A DNA stretch of 64,000 nt from Bacteroidetes bacterium UBA5697 (GTDB lineage Bacteria > Bacteroidota > Bacteroidia > B-17B0 > Aurantibacillaceae), in contig DIHL01000021.1 in the NCBI GenBank assembly GCA_002420145.1, positions 6,451 to 70,450 on the forward strand. Direction: 5' to 3'. Made by a program: the position numbers and the translations under genes. The stretch's first letter is position 1; every line of letters starts with the position of its first letter. The notes beneath the pieces were generated by a model. That model was not told the DNA's origin. It was given only the letters and a program-made list of their open reading frames with translations, and searched no databases. Positions 8,680-18,078 of the stretch are shown here, one piece after another.

Positions 8680-11600
8680 TTATTGCAACTCTTTCGCTAA
8701 AGACGGCAGGATAGTATTAGTTGAATCAGTAACAATTTGAGAATACTCTTCAATCATTTTCATGTCATTTCCATTTTCAATTTTGTCGCAAAGTTCCACT
8801 AATGGTTGTATCATAAATAACGCATAGCTAGCTTTAATTTTATGTGCTACTTTTCTCGATTCTGAAATATTACCTTCTTGTACTGCAGTGGTCAACTTTT
8901 TTAAGTCTTCAGGTATCCCTGTTAAAAATATTTTAATCATTTCTTTAACAAACTCCGCATCACCGCCAGATAATTCATTTATATCACTTAAATCATAATC
9001 TGCTTTAACGGTAAGTGTTTTAGGAATACTAACTTCAGATAAAATAACCTCTTCTCCTGAACAAAGCAGTTTTATTTTATCAATTAGTTCTTTTGCTTTA
9101 TAAGGTTTTGAAATGTATTCGTTCATGCCTGTTTGAATACATTTTTCTTTTTCTCCAACTAAGGAATGTGCTGTCATCGCTATCATTGGGGTTGTTATTT
9201 TTAAAACGTTTCTAATAAAAGAAGTAGCCACATACCCATCCATAACAGGCATTTGAAGATCCATGAGTATAACATCGTATTTGTTATTTTTAAGCATGTC
9301 AACAGCAATTTGACCATTTGCCGCAATTTCAACAACCATATTATTTTTCTCTAAAATATGTTTCGCTAACTTTTGATTCAAATCATTATCTTCTGTTAAA
9401 AGAACTTTATAGTTTTTAGATTCACTGTTTCTTTCAATTTTTTCTAATTCAAGTTTATCTTTTGCTTCAGTAACTTCAAATGGAATGGATACAATAAATT
9501 CAGACCCAACGCCTTCTTCACTTTTAATTTCTATTTTACCATTAAATAGTTCCAATAATTTTTTGGTAATACTTAATCCGAGGCCTGTGCCACCAAATTT
9601 TCTAGTGGTATTATCATCAGCCTGTTTAAATCGTTCGAAAACGAGGTCGTATTTGTCTTTAGGAATACCTATCCCGGTATCCTTTACAATAAATTGTACT
9701 ATGCAATTATTATCTGATTTATTTAGCACGTTGCAATAGAGTTCAACTTTTCCTTTCTCAGTGAATTTAATTGCATTTCCCAATAAATTAACCAGTATTT
9801 GATTTAAGCGTACACTATCACCCATAACCCATTCAGGCAAGTCATTTTCAATATAAAAATTAAAGGCTAAATTCCGTTCGTTTGCCTTGTGTATTAATAG
9901 TTTTTTAATATTATTAGTAATCTTAATAATACTGATAGGTTGGTGTTCTAAAGTCAATTTGCCTGAATCAATTTTAGAAAAATCAAGAATGTCGTTGATA
10001 ATAACCATCAAATTTTCACCTGAATTACTAATAGCTGAAAGATATTCTGTCTGATCATTATTAAGATTGGTTGTTTTTAAGATATCAGCAAAACCAAGTA
10101 TAGCGTTCATTGGTGTTCTAATTTCATGACTCATGTTGGCTAAAAATTGATCTTTCGCAAAAACACTTTTTTCTGCTTGCAATTTGGCTTTCTTAAGTTC
10201 ATCTTCCATTTTAACTCTTTCAGTAATATCAATGGCATTACCTATTGCAATTCTTTTATCAGTAGAGTCATCAACTAGTATGTTTTTATAATACCAAACT
10301 TTAGCATCCCCATTTTTATGAAGAACAGACATTAATCCTTCTGCCGCTCCTTTATTATATATTTTTTCTAAGTAGTTATCAATCCGTTTCTTCAAATTAA
10401 TTGGCGTTACATCATATAATGTTTTTTGAAGTAGCTCTTCTGGCGTATAACCAATCAAAGCGGCACCAGCCTTATTCATGCTTAAGAACTTTCCGGTTTC
10501 GTCATGAGTACACATAAGACCTTGAGCATTTTCGAAAAACACTCGGTGTTTTTCTTCACTAAGCTTTAGCTTATTTTGACTTTCCAAGAATTCTGTTACA
10601 TCTCTTGCTATACCTAAATATCCCGTTATGTTTTTATCAGAATCAAAAAGAGTTGTTACAGACAACTGCACCTTTATACGAATACCATCTTTCTTGATAT
10701 ATGTCCAGTCATTAACATCGGGCGCTCCTGTTTTTGATTTAGCAACAAACACTTCAAAACCAGGTTCAATCGTTTTATTTAATTCAGTTGATAATACTTT
10801 TGCTCTGGCTACTACCTCATCAAGATCATGGAAAATGGCAGGTGAAGATTTATGAATTAACTCTTCTGCATTATATCCAAGTAATTCTTCAGCTCCTTTA
10901 TTAAAATTTACAATAATTCCTTCAATATCTGTAGCAATTATGGCATAATCTGTTCCATTAAGAATAGCATTTTGAAATTCGGCTAAACCTCTGATTTTCT
11001 GTTCGGAAAACACCTGTTCAGTAATGTCATACGAAATGCCAATATATTGATAAGGTTTATCACTTCCGTTCATAAAGGGAACAATCGTTGTATCAACCCA
11101 ATAAAAACTCCCGTTTTTGTTTTTGTTTTTAATTTGTCCTTTCCATATATTACCTGAATTAATGTTAGATTTTAGATTCGTTAGAAATTCATTTGAATAA
11201 TAACCAGAGCTAACAATTACATGATCTTTTCCTATTAACTCTTCCCTTGAGTATTTTGAGATTTCACAAAACTTATCATTAACGTAAGTTATTTTAAAAT
11301 TATCATCTACGATAGAAACAATGGCAGACTCATCAAGTGCTTTTTGTAATTGCTTGGTTTGATTTAAAGCAGAAATTAATTCATTTTCTTCTCTTTTTCG
11401 TTCTGTAATATCTCTTGCAATAGCATAAATACTACCAGTGGATTCATCAGGGTTGGCCAACCAATTTAGCACTGTGTATTCTCCTGATTTTTTAATATAA
11501 CGATTAACGAAATTAATGGTTTTACTACCATTCGACAGTTTTTTCACCTCCTCAATTGTTTTTTCTACATCTTCTGGATGAACAAAATCAACGAAAGGCT

Positions 11601-12234
11601 TTTCCAATAATTCTTTTTCTGACCAGCCTAAAACCATTGAAAAGGCAGGGTTAACACGTTTAAAATAACCATCTGTTCCAGTAACACAAACCAAATCAAC
11701 AGAAGAATAAAATAACTGTTTATAGTCATACAAATCCTGCCTTTCTTTTCTAGCAATAATTTGCGAAACAACTTCCTGTCCTAAGATTGTTAATGCCCTC
11801 TGCTGTTCAGGATTTAATTTCTTAGGCGCTCTGTCAATAACACATAAGGTGCCTAATGCAAACCCATTATCATCAATAAGAGGATAACCTGCATAAAATC
11901 GTATATCTGGAGCCCCAGTAACAAGTGGGTTATTTTTAAATCGATCGTCGGCAGTGGCATCATTAATTTCAAAAATGCTATCACCCATAATGGCGAATTG
12001 ACAAAAAGAAATATCTCGCGGAGTTTGCGGGGCATCTAAGCCAACCCTCGATTTAAACCATTGTCTATCAGAGTCTATAAGGCTAACTAATGCTATGGGC
12101 ACTCCGCAAATAACGGATGCTAATTCAGTTAAGCGATCAAATTCTTTTTCATTGAGTGTATCAAGAATATTATAGCTCTTTAGAGCTTTTAATCGTTCAA
12201 TCTCATTATCTGGTGTTGGGGTAAGGCTTGCCAT
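8680..12234 (-). CDS. Hybrid sensor histidine kinase: GAF, multiple PAS, HisKA, HATPase, receiver, Hpt
   Basis: 1184 residues with no signal peptide or membrane helix, so probably cytoplasmic. GAF domain at about 20-165 (SFCQFAI, FYAGYPLID). Four PAS/PAC units follow to about 690 (spacers such as YAIARDITERK, YIGISYDITEQV, YLGIARDVTEF). HisKA phospho-acceptor H703 lies in MSHEIRTPMNAILG. The HATPase has DTGIGIP and FGGTGLGLSI. The receiver has D992 in LMDLQMPVMDGY, and the C-terminal Hpt has H1131 in VAHKIKAS. All phosphorelay residues are present, so the protein can pass phosphate to a separate regulator. Neighbouring candidates are the LytTR regulator upstream and the double receiver downstream. 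Signal unknown. Confidence 0.95.
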   Translation of the reverse strand: MASLTPTPDNEIERLKALKSYNILDTLNEKEFDRLTELASVICGVPIALVSLIDSDRQWFKSRVGLDAPQTPRDISFCQFAIMGDSIFEINDATADDRFKNNPLVTGAPDIRFYAGYPLIDDNGFALGTLCVIDRAPKKLNPEQQRALTILGQEVVSQIIARKERQDLYDYKQLFYSSVDLVCVTGTDGYFKRVNPAFSMVLGWSEKELLEKPFVDFVHPEDVEKTIEEVKKLSNGSKTINFVNRYIKKSGEYTVLNWLANPDESTGSIYAIARDITERKREENELISALNQTKQLQKALDESAIVSIVDDNFKITYVNDKFCEISKYSREELIGKDHVIVSSGYYSNEFLTNLKSNINSGNIWKGQIKNKNKNGSFYWVDTTIVPFMNGSDKPYQYIGISYDITEQVFSEQKIRGLAEFQNAILNGTDYAIIATDIEGIIVNFNKGAEELLGYNAEELIHKSSPAIFHDLDEVVARAKVLSTELNKTIEPGFEVFVAKSKTGAPDVNDWTYIKKDGIRIKVQLSVTTLFDSDKNITGYLGIARDVTEFLESQNKLKLSEEKHRVFFENAQGLMCTHDETGKFLSMNKAGAALIGYTPEELLQKTLYDVTPINLKKRIDNYLEKIYNKGAAEGLMSVLHKNGDAKVWYYKNILVDDSTDKRIAIGNAIDITERVKMEDELKKAKLQAEKSVFAKDQFLANMSHEIRTPMNAILGFADILKTTNLNNDQTEYLSAISNSGENLMVIINDILDFSKIDSGKLTLEHQPISIIKITNNIKKLLIHKANERNLAFNFYIENDLPEWVMGDSVRLNQILVNLLGNAIKFTEKGKVELYCNVLNKSDNNCIVQFIVKDTGIGIPKDKYDLVFERFKQADDNTTRKFGGTGLGLSITKKLLELFNGKIEIKSEEGVGSEFIVSIPFEVTEAKDKLELEKIERNSESKNYKVLLTEDNDLNQKLAKHILEKNNMVVEIAANGQIAVDMLKNNKYDVILMDLQMPVMDGYVATSFIRNVLKITTPMIAMTAHSLVGEKEKCIQTGMNEYISKPYKAKELIDKIKLLCSGEEVILSEVSIPKTLTVKADYDLSDINELSGGDAEFVKEMIKIFLTGIPEDLKKLTTAVQEGNISESRKVAHKIKASYALFMIQPLVELCDKIENGNDMKMIEEYSQIVTDSTNTILPSLAKELQ

Positions 12235-12334
12235 TAAACTGCTTTATTACAATATTATTGATTTATCAAAGGTTTCTGAAAAGTTATCGATGATTGGTAA
12301 AAATTAGTCGATAAGCTGTAAAATATAAATTACG

Positions 12335-13015
12335 CTATAGTAGATTTAGCTTTTTAAGAAAATTGTCTTTATTAGACCTACTAACAGGAAGTAGTTTTCC
12401 CTCAATAGAAATTGTATTTTCCTCTATTTCTCTGATTTTATCGAGGCGAACGATGTAAGATCGATGAATTCTCATGAAATCTTTTGATGGTAAGTTGCTT
12501 TCAACAGCCTTCATCGTAGATAGAATTGTATACCGTTTGCTAGTTGTAAAAATATTTACATAGTCTGCAAGCGCTTCCACATAATTCACATCCTTATATT
12601 GTATTTGCACCATCTTAGATTCCTGTTTTATATAAAAAAAGTCTTTATTAGATGATTTCAAGTTTTCAGCAATATTCTCTACTTTTAAAACGGCCTTTTG
12701 AAATCGTTCAAACGACACTGGTTTTACAATATAATCCACAACGTCAAAATTAAAAGCCTCAGCCGCATATTCAGATTTAGAAGAAATAATGACAACATAC
12801 GGAACATGGTCTAATTTTTTGATAAGATCAAGGCCATTTAAGCCTTCCATTTCCATATCTAAAAACAATACATCGCAGGAGTTTGTTTTTAAAAAGTCAT
12901 AAGCTTTTTCGGGGTCACAAAATTCAGCAAGTAAATCTATGGAATTATGTCGTTCAAGGCATTTTTTAACGGCCGTAAGCGCCAATATATCGTCATCAAT
13001 TATTATGCAATTCAT
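12335..13015 (-). CDS. LytTR-family response regulator
   Basis: 226 residues. Receiver at 1-118 with acidic residues IIDDD, phospho-acceptor D53 in LFLDMEMEGLNG, and the K of IVKPVSF. LytTR DNA-binding domain at about 128-226 (VQIQYKDVNYVEALADYVNIF, seen in parts, then FMRIHRSYIVRLDKI). It regulates transcription by binding direct repeats. In Bacteroidota these are usually paired with LytS-like kinases; here the only neighbour is the hybrid kinase starting 100 bp downstream on the same strand, so the two probably form a phosphorelay. Divergent from the CoA-transferase gene. Confidence 0.93.
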   Translation of the reverse strand: MNCIIIDDDILALTAVKKCLERHNSIDLLAEFCDPEKAYDFLKTNSCDVLFLDMEMEGLNGLDLIKKLDHVPYVVIISSKSEYAAEAFNFDVVDYIVKPVSFERFQKAVLKVENIAENLKSSNKDFFYIKQESKMVQIQYKDVNYVEALADYVNIFTTSKRYTILSTMKAVESNLPSKDFMRIHRSYIVRLDKIREIEENTISIEGKLLPVSRSNKDNFLKKLNLL

Positions 13016-13127
13016 TGTTTTCTGTTTAAAGCGTTAAGTTATAAAAAAAAACTTACTAAGACAAAAATGCACAGAAAAATAACTAAATTCGTTTACAAAA
13101 CACTTAATAAAATATAGCTTAAATTAA

Positions 13128-14186
13128 ATGGACAAACCTTTTTCAGACTTAAAAGTAATTGAACTCGCTGGTGTTTTAGCAGGACCAGCAGCTGGTTTAT
13201 TTTTTGCTGAATTAGGTGCAACTGTCATTAAAATTGAGAATCCAAAAACGGGTGGCGATGTTACTCGTTCTTGGAAATTAAAAACAGAAAATAAAACAGA
13301 TAATACAAGTGCCTATTTTTGGAGCGTCAATACTGGTAAAGAAATTTTGTTTTTAGATTTATCTATTGACAAAGATTTACAATCGTTTTACGAATTAATT
13401 AAAACAGCGGATATTTTAATTACTAATTACAAATTAGGCGATGATCTAAAATTAAAAGTAGATTACAATACATTAAAAACTTTAAACCCAACTTTAATTT
13501 ACGCATCCATTAATGGATTTGGGAACACTAGCCCACGCACCGCTTATGATTTAATCTTACAAGCCGAAAGTGGATTTATGTTTATGAATGGAGAAAAGAA
13601 CGCAGCTCCATTAAAAATGCCAGTAGCCTTAATTGATATATTGGCTGGGCATCAACTTAAAGAAGCTATTTTAATTGCCCTATTAAATAAATACAAAACC
13701 AATAAAGGCTCACATATTACTGTTTCGTTATTTGATACCGCTATTGCGTCATTAGCTAACCAAGCAACCAATTGGTTAATAGCGCATCATTTGCCAACTG
13801 CTCAAGGCTCTTTGCATCCAAACATTGCTCCCTATGGCGAAATATTTTCAACTAAGGATTATCACCAAATTACCTTTGCTATTGGAAGCGATAAGCAATT
13901 CAAACATCTGTGTGAGATTTTGAATCTTGATTTATTTTCTCATCCAGATTTTGAAAGTAATCAGCTGCGAGTTACAAATAGAGTTGAGTTATTTTCTAAA
14001 CTTAATCATTGTATTCAATTATTAAACTTCGATGCTTTATTTAATGAATGCATCAAACACGATATTCCAATTGGTAAGATTAGAAATCTAAAAGAAGTAT
14101 TTGAATTACCTGAAGCGCAAACAATGCTAAATACATTTTCAAATATTCAATCTGTTAAATCAATCAGTTTTAAATTCGAGGAATAA
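13128..14186 (+). CDS. Class III (CaiB/BaiF) CoA-transferase
   Basis: 352 residues, somewhat shorter than the usual 380-410. The N-terminus is typical of the family (LKVIELAGVLAGPAAGLFFAELGATVIKIE). It is followed by DVTRSW, the active-site region VALIDILAGHQLKEAI with the expected Asp, and SLFDTAIASLAN. Family III enzymes move CoA between carboxylic acids or racemise alpha-methylacyl-CoAs; the substrate cannot be read from sequence. It may feed CoA esters into the acyl-CoA pathways (paa, pha) in this window, but it is not in those operons. Its promoter region is divergent with the LytTR gene. Confidence 0.88.
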   Translation: MDKPFSDLKVIELAGVLAGPAAGLFFAELGATVIKIENPKTGGDVTRSWKLKTENKTDNTSAYFWSVNTGKEILFLDLSIDKDLQSFYELIKTADILITNYKLGDDLKLKVDYNTLKTLNPTLIYASINGFGNTSPRTAYDLILQAESGFMFMNGEKNAAPLKMPVALIDILAGHQLKEAILIALLNKYKTNKGSHITVSLFDTAIASLANQATNWLIAHHLPTAQGSLHPNIAPYGEIFSTKDYHQITFAIGSDKQFKHLCEILNLDLFSHPDFESNQLRVTNRVELFSKLNHCIQLLNFDALFNECIKHDIPIGKIRNLKEVFELPEAQTMLNTFSNIQSVKSISFKFEE

Positions 14187-14280
14187 TCCTATTTATTTTT
14201 GAATAAATACCTCTAAATGTCAATATCATTTGATAGTATTTATTTGAGATTATTTGTAAACTTGTTACATAATTAACACT

Positions 14281-14922
14281 ATGTCTAGATTTAACATTTG
14301 TATACTATTTATTATTTTTTTTGTTTTCAATTCAAAAGCACAATACAAAGACACCATTTTATTGATGAATGGTAATTATGTGGTGGAGAAAGTAATTGAC
14401 ACCTTAATTGGTGCTGTAACTATTGTAAATCCAGAAAAAACAACTGAAAAGCTACATTATGAATATGATGATATTTATTGTGTAAAATATGCTTCAGGTT
14501 TTACAGATTATTATTATACACAAGATACTTTAAGAGGAAATTATTTTACTCGCGACGAAATGCAATACTATATTTACGGCGAAAGAGATGCTCGTAAAGG
14601 ATTTAAAGCACGAGGTTCATTAATTGGAGCTGGTGTTGTAGGATTAGCAAGTGGAGGATTAGGTTTATTTTTTGCCCCTGTATTTCCTTATGGATATATG
14701 GCACTAAGTGGTATTCCTAAAGTAAGAATCAAACATAGCACCATCAGTAATCCAAATTATATTGACCATGATGCCTATATTTTAGGATACGAAAGGGTTT
14801 CCAGAAGTAAAAGAAAGATTCAAGCTTTAATTGGCGGAACCATTGGCTTAGCAGCTGGATATGGTTTATATTTTGGTTTATTAAAAGATAAATTACCATC
14901 AACAATTACTTTCAGATTTTAA
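14281..14922 (+). CDS. Exported hypothetical protein with two hydrophobic helices
   Basis: 213 residues. Signal peptide MSRFNICILFIIFFVFNSKAQ. The first half (TILLMNGNYVVEKVIDTLIG...) is a short beta domain of the type found in Bacteroidota proteins that start with LKNG-like strands. Two glycine-rich hydrophobic segments follow (about 117-140, IGAGVVGLASGGLGLFFAP, and about 180-197, LIGGTIGLAAGYGLYFGLL). It ends 13 bp before purT and is probably co-transcribed with it. No function recognised. Confidence 0.7.
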   Translation: MSRFNICILFIIFFVFNSKAQYKDTILLMNGNYVVEKVIDTLIGAVTIVNPEKTTEKLHYEYDDIYCVKYASGFTDYYYTQDTLRGNYFTRDEMQYYIYGERDARKGFKARGSLIGAGVVGLASGGLGLFFAPVFPYGYMALSGIPKVRIKHSTISNPNYIDHDAYILGYERVSRSKRKIQALIGGTIGLAAGYGLYFGLLKDKLPSTITFRF

Positions 14923-14935
14923 ATATTTACAACTC

Positions 14936-16108
14936 ATGAAGCGTCATAAAATTTTACTATTAGGTTCTGGTGAATTAGGAAAAGAAGTTACAATTGCTTT
15001 ACAAAGATTAGGTCAATATGTTGTAGCTGTAGATTCATACAAAGATGCGCCTGCTATGCAAGTTGCTCATGAGTTTGAGGTCATTAATATGCTAGATGGA
15101 GATGCTTTAGATGCCGTAGTTGCAAAACATAATCCAGATTTAATAGTTCCGGAAATTGAAGCCATCAGAACAGAACGTTTTTATGATTATGAAAAACAAG
15201 GAATAACTGTTGTCCCAAGTGCTAAAGCTGCTAACTTCACCATGAATCGTAAAGCTATTAGAGATTTAGCAAGTAAAGAATTAGGCTTAAGAACGGCTAA
15301 TTATTTATACGCAACCACTTTAGAAGATTTTAAAAAAGCAGTTGCTGTTATTGGAATTCCATGTGTGGTAAAACCTTTAATGAGTAGCAGCGGAAAAGGA
15401 CAAAGTATTATAAAAACAGAACAAGACGTTGAAAAATCTTGGAACTATGCTATGGAAGGTTCTCGTGGCGATTATAAAGAAGTGATTGTAGAAGAGTTTA
15501 TAAAATTTAATTCTGAAATCACTTTATTAACCGTTACTCAAAAAAATGGTCATACTTTATTTTGCCCGCCAATTGGCCACCGACAAGAACGCGGTGATTA
15601 TCAAGAAAGTTGGCAACCTTGTGCTGTAAGTGATACTGATTTAAAAGAAGCGCAAGATATGGCAGCTAAGGTAACCAAAGCATTAAGCGGTGCTGGTTTA
15701 TGGGGTGTTGAATTTTTCTTAACAGATAAAGGCATTTATTTTTCTGAATTATCTCCTCGTCCACATGATACAGGAATGGTGACATTAGCAAATACACAAA
15801 ATTTAAGCGAATTTGAATTGCATGCTCGTGCAATTATTGGCTTTCCTATTCCTCAAATACAATTACAACAACATGGCGCATCTGCTGTTTTATTAGCGAG
15901 TGCAGAAAGTACATCCTATCATTTTACTGGAGTAACCGACGTTTTAAGTAATCCTAATACAGATGTTCGTTTGTTTGGAAAGCCTACTACTCGTCCGTAT
16001 AGAAGAATGGGAGTTGTATTAACATATGATAATTTACAATCAGATGTAAATGCCGTGAAACAAAGAGCTATAGATTTATCAAAACAAATTTCAATCATTA
16101 ACAACTAA
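14936..16108 (+). CDS. purT: Formate-dependent phosphoribosylglycinamide formyltransferase PurT
   Basis: 390 residues, the normal length. ATP-grasp enzyme that makes formyl-GAR from GAR, formate and ATP in purine synthesis, independent of folate. Visible features: N-terminal GSGELGKEVTIALQRLGQYV nucleotide-fold motif, EIEAIRTE, the ATP-grasp loop VKPLMSSSGKGQS, acidic metal-binding WGVEFFL and SELSPRPHDTGMVT. Its stop overlaps the next ATG (TAATG at 16106-16110), so translation of the two is probably coupled. Confidence 0.96.
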   Translation: MKRHKILLLGSGELGKEVTIALQRLGQYVVAVDSYKDAPAMQVAHEFEVINMLDGDALDAVVAKHNPDLIVPEIEAIRTERFYDYEKQGITVVPSAKAANFTMNRKAIRDLASKELGLRTANYLYATTLEDFKKAVAVIGIPCVVKPLMSSSGKGQSIIKTEQDVEKSWNYAMEGSRGDYKEVIVEEFIKFNSEITLLTVTQKNGHTLFCPPIGHRQERGDYQESWQPCAVSDTDLKEAQDMAAKVTKALSGAGLWGVEFFLTDKGIYFSELSPRPHDTGMVTLANTQNLSEFELHARAIIGFPIPQIQLQQHGASAVLLASAESTSYHFTGVTDVLSNPNTDVRLFGKPTTRPYRRMGVVLTYDNLQSDVNAVKQRAIDLSKQISIINN

Positions 16109-16653
16109 TGAAATTAAATTTTCTCATAGCTTTTGTATTACTGAACCTCAATTTATTTTCTCAACAAATAAACTTTGCTGACCATTTAAAAAAAACAGCC
16201 ATTGCAAAATTACAAAGTGGCGATTCTCTGGTTTATTACCAGTGCCATGTAGATAGTGCTAGTCAAGAAATTACAACATCTAACGGTAAAAAAATAAAAA
16301 CAAAAAAGAAACGAATTACCTTAACGGAAAAGTTTGTGATTTACAAAACAGATACAGTCTATCATTGCAAATATTACAACTCATCCATCACAAACTATCC
16401 TAACAAAAAATTTCCTTATTTAACTTTAAAAGAAGTTGCTAATTGGGAATTTGAATTAAAAGAACAAAAACAATTAACTCATACCGAAATATTGATGTTT
16501 GCCTTGTTAGAAACAAAGACTCACGCTATTACTCATTACGAACTAAACATAAATAAAACTTGTCCTAACGAAATTATTATAAAAGGCAAACATATCAATG
16601 AGCAATTTATTGTTGAGGGAAATTATATCCTCAGTAAATCATTAAACTATTAA
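16108..16653 (+). CDS. Exported hypothetical protein coupled to purT
   Basis: 181 residues. Signal peptide MKLNFLIAFVLLNLNLFSQ. The mature part is Lys-rich with alternating strands (FVIYKTDTVYHCKYYNSS) and two Cys at about 47 and 86; it shows no motif I know. The start codon overlaps the purT stop. There is no reason to think it acts in purine synthesis; the arrangement only shows co-expression. Confidence 0.7.
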   Translation: MKLNFLIAFVLLNLNLFSQQINFADHLKKTAIAKLQSGDSLVYYQCHVDSASQEITTSNGKKIKTKKKRITLTEKFVIYKTDTVYHCKYYNSSITNYPNKKFPYLTLKEVANWEFELKEQKQLTHTEILMFALLETKTHAITHYELNINKTCPNEIIIKGKHINEQFIVEGNYILSKSLNY

Positions 16654-16715
16654 AGCATAACTGTTTGCCCTTCATTATTATTTATTAAAAAAATCATTCT
16701 ATTTATTTTTATAAA

Positions 16716-16743
16716 AAAAGCCTTTGCAAATGCAAAGGCTTTT
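16716..16743. terminator. Bidirectional intrinsic terminator
   Basis: Perfect 13-bp stem, arms 16716-16728 and 16731-16743, with an A run before and a T run after. It separates the convergent genes ending at 16653 (plus) and 16767 (minus). Confidence 0.9.
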
Positions 16744-16766
16744 CTAAAACTTAATAATACAGCTAA

Positions 16767-17843
16767 TTAGATAGCATCAAAATCCACTACTAATTTTTCT
16801 GTTAATGGATGTGCTTGACAAGTTAAAATAAAACCATCTTCAACTTCTGCTTCTGTTAATGCAAAGTTATTATCCATCTTCGCTTTTCCTTCAATAACTT
16901 TAGCACGGCAAGTACAACATACAGCTCCTTTGCAACTAAATGGAGCATCTACGCCAGCCTCAATAGCAGCATCTAAAATAGTTAAACCACCTGTGTTTAA
17001 TTTCATGGTTGTTTCAATACCGTATTGAATAACCGTTATCTCACTATTTACATCTGCACCAGTAGGCTCATTGCTAGAAACTTTATTAACCGCATCAACT
17101 ACAGCACTAAAATATTCGATATGAATTTTTTCATGAGCAATTTTTAAAGTTTCTAATGCTTGTTTAATATTTTCCATCATTGGTCCTGGACCGCAAATAA
17201 AATATTCGTCTGCATTTACACCGCCATAATTTTCTATAATAGCTTTTACTTTGTCAATCGTTAACAATCCTTTTTGTAAATCACTCACTTGAGTTTTAGG
17301 ATTATCATAAACATTTAATACTTTTAATTTATCAGAATAATCAGTCGCTAATTTTTCTAATTCAGCTTTAAAAATCACAGAATCTTCATCTCTATTAGCA
17401 TACACTAAAGTAATATGACTTTGTTTCTCAATATATAATACACTTTTTAAAATACTCATCATCGGAGTAATACCACTTCCACCTGCAAATAACACATAAT
17501 GTTTTTTGTTATTTCCAGATAAAATTGAACTAAAGTTTCCCATTGGAGTCATTACCTCAACAGTATCACCAGCTTTCCAGCTACGGTTAATTAATGTAGA
17601 GGCGCGTCCGTCTTGTACTTCTTTTACGGCAACACGTAATTCTTTTTCGCTATATGGGCTAGTGCAAATACTATATGAACGACGAATTTCTTCTCCGTTT
17701 ACATTTAACTTGATGGTTATATATTGTCCTTGTTTAAATTGATATTCGTGTTGAATTGCTAAAGGAACGTCAAAAGCCACTGATACGGCATCAGCTGTTT
17801 CTCTTCGAACATCTTTAACTTTTAAGGTATGAAATCTTGCCAT
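16767..17843 (-). CDS. paaE: Phenylacetyl-CoA epoxidase reductase subunit PaaE
   Basis: 358 residues from the ATG at 17843; the open frame extends 7 codons upstream, but MARFHTLKVKDVRRET matches the family start. FAD-binding domain at about 1-100 (RRSYSICTSPYS binds FAD), NADP-binding domain to about 240 (LFAGGSGITPMMSIL). The C-terminal plant-type ferredoxin domain has cluster ligands CKGAVCCTC plus the later LTCQAHP Cys. It passes electrons from NADPH to the PaaA di-iron centre. It is transcribed away from paaABC, sharing a 235-bp divergent promoter region; in many bacteria all paa epoxidase genes are co-directional. Confidence 0.96.
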   Translation of the reverse strand: MARFHTLKVKDVRRETADAVSVAFDVPLAIQHEYQFKQGQYITIKLNVNGEEIRRSYSICTSPYSEKELRVAVKEVQDGRASTLINRSWKAGDTVEVMTPMGNFSSILSGNNKKHYVLFAGGSGITPMMSILKSVLYIEKQSHITLVYANRDEDSVIFKAELEKLATDYSDKLKVLNVYDNPKTQVSDLQKGLLTIDKVKAIIENYGGVNADEYFICGPGPMMENIKQALETLKIAHEKIHIEYFSAVVDAVNKVSSNEPTGADVNSEITVIQYGIETTMKLNTGGLTILDAAIEAGVDAPFSCKGAVCCTCRAKVIEGKAKMDNNFALTEAEVEDGFILTCQAHPLTEKLVVDFDAI

Positions 17844-18021
17844 TTTTTTGTTTTTAGGTTGCAAAAATAGATATAAAAAACAAATATATTAGAAAGAGCC
17901 TAAAAATTAGCATTTTATCCTTCAATCTCATATAAATCATTGGGTTAATAAGATTTTAGAAACATAATTAAACTTCACATGATTTTAGCTGTTTAAATGG
18001 TATTAATTTGCTCATAAAAGG

Positions 18022-18053
18022 TTTGAAAAAAACGCAGCAATAGCTTATATTTG
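18022..18053 (+). promoter_or_regulatory. paaA promoter, sigma-ABfr type
   Basis: TTTG at 18022-18025, 20-bp spacer, TATATTTG at 18046-18053: close to the Bacteroidota consensus TTTG-N19-TAnnTTTG. It lies 25 bp before the paaA ATG. Confidence 0.75.
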
Positions 18054-18078
18054 TATAATTCGTAAACTAAATAACAAA

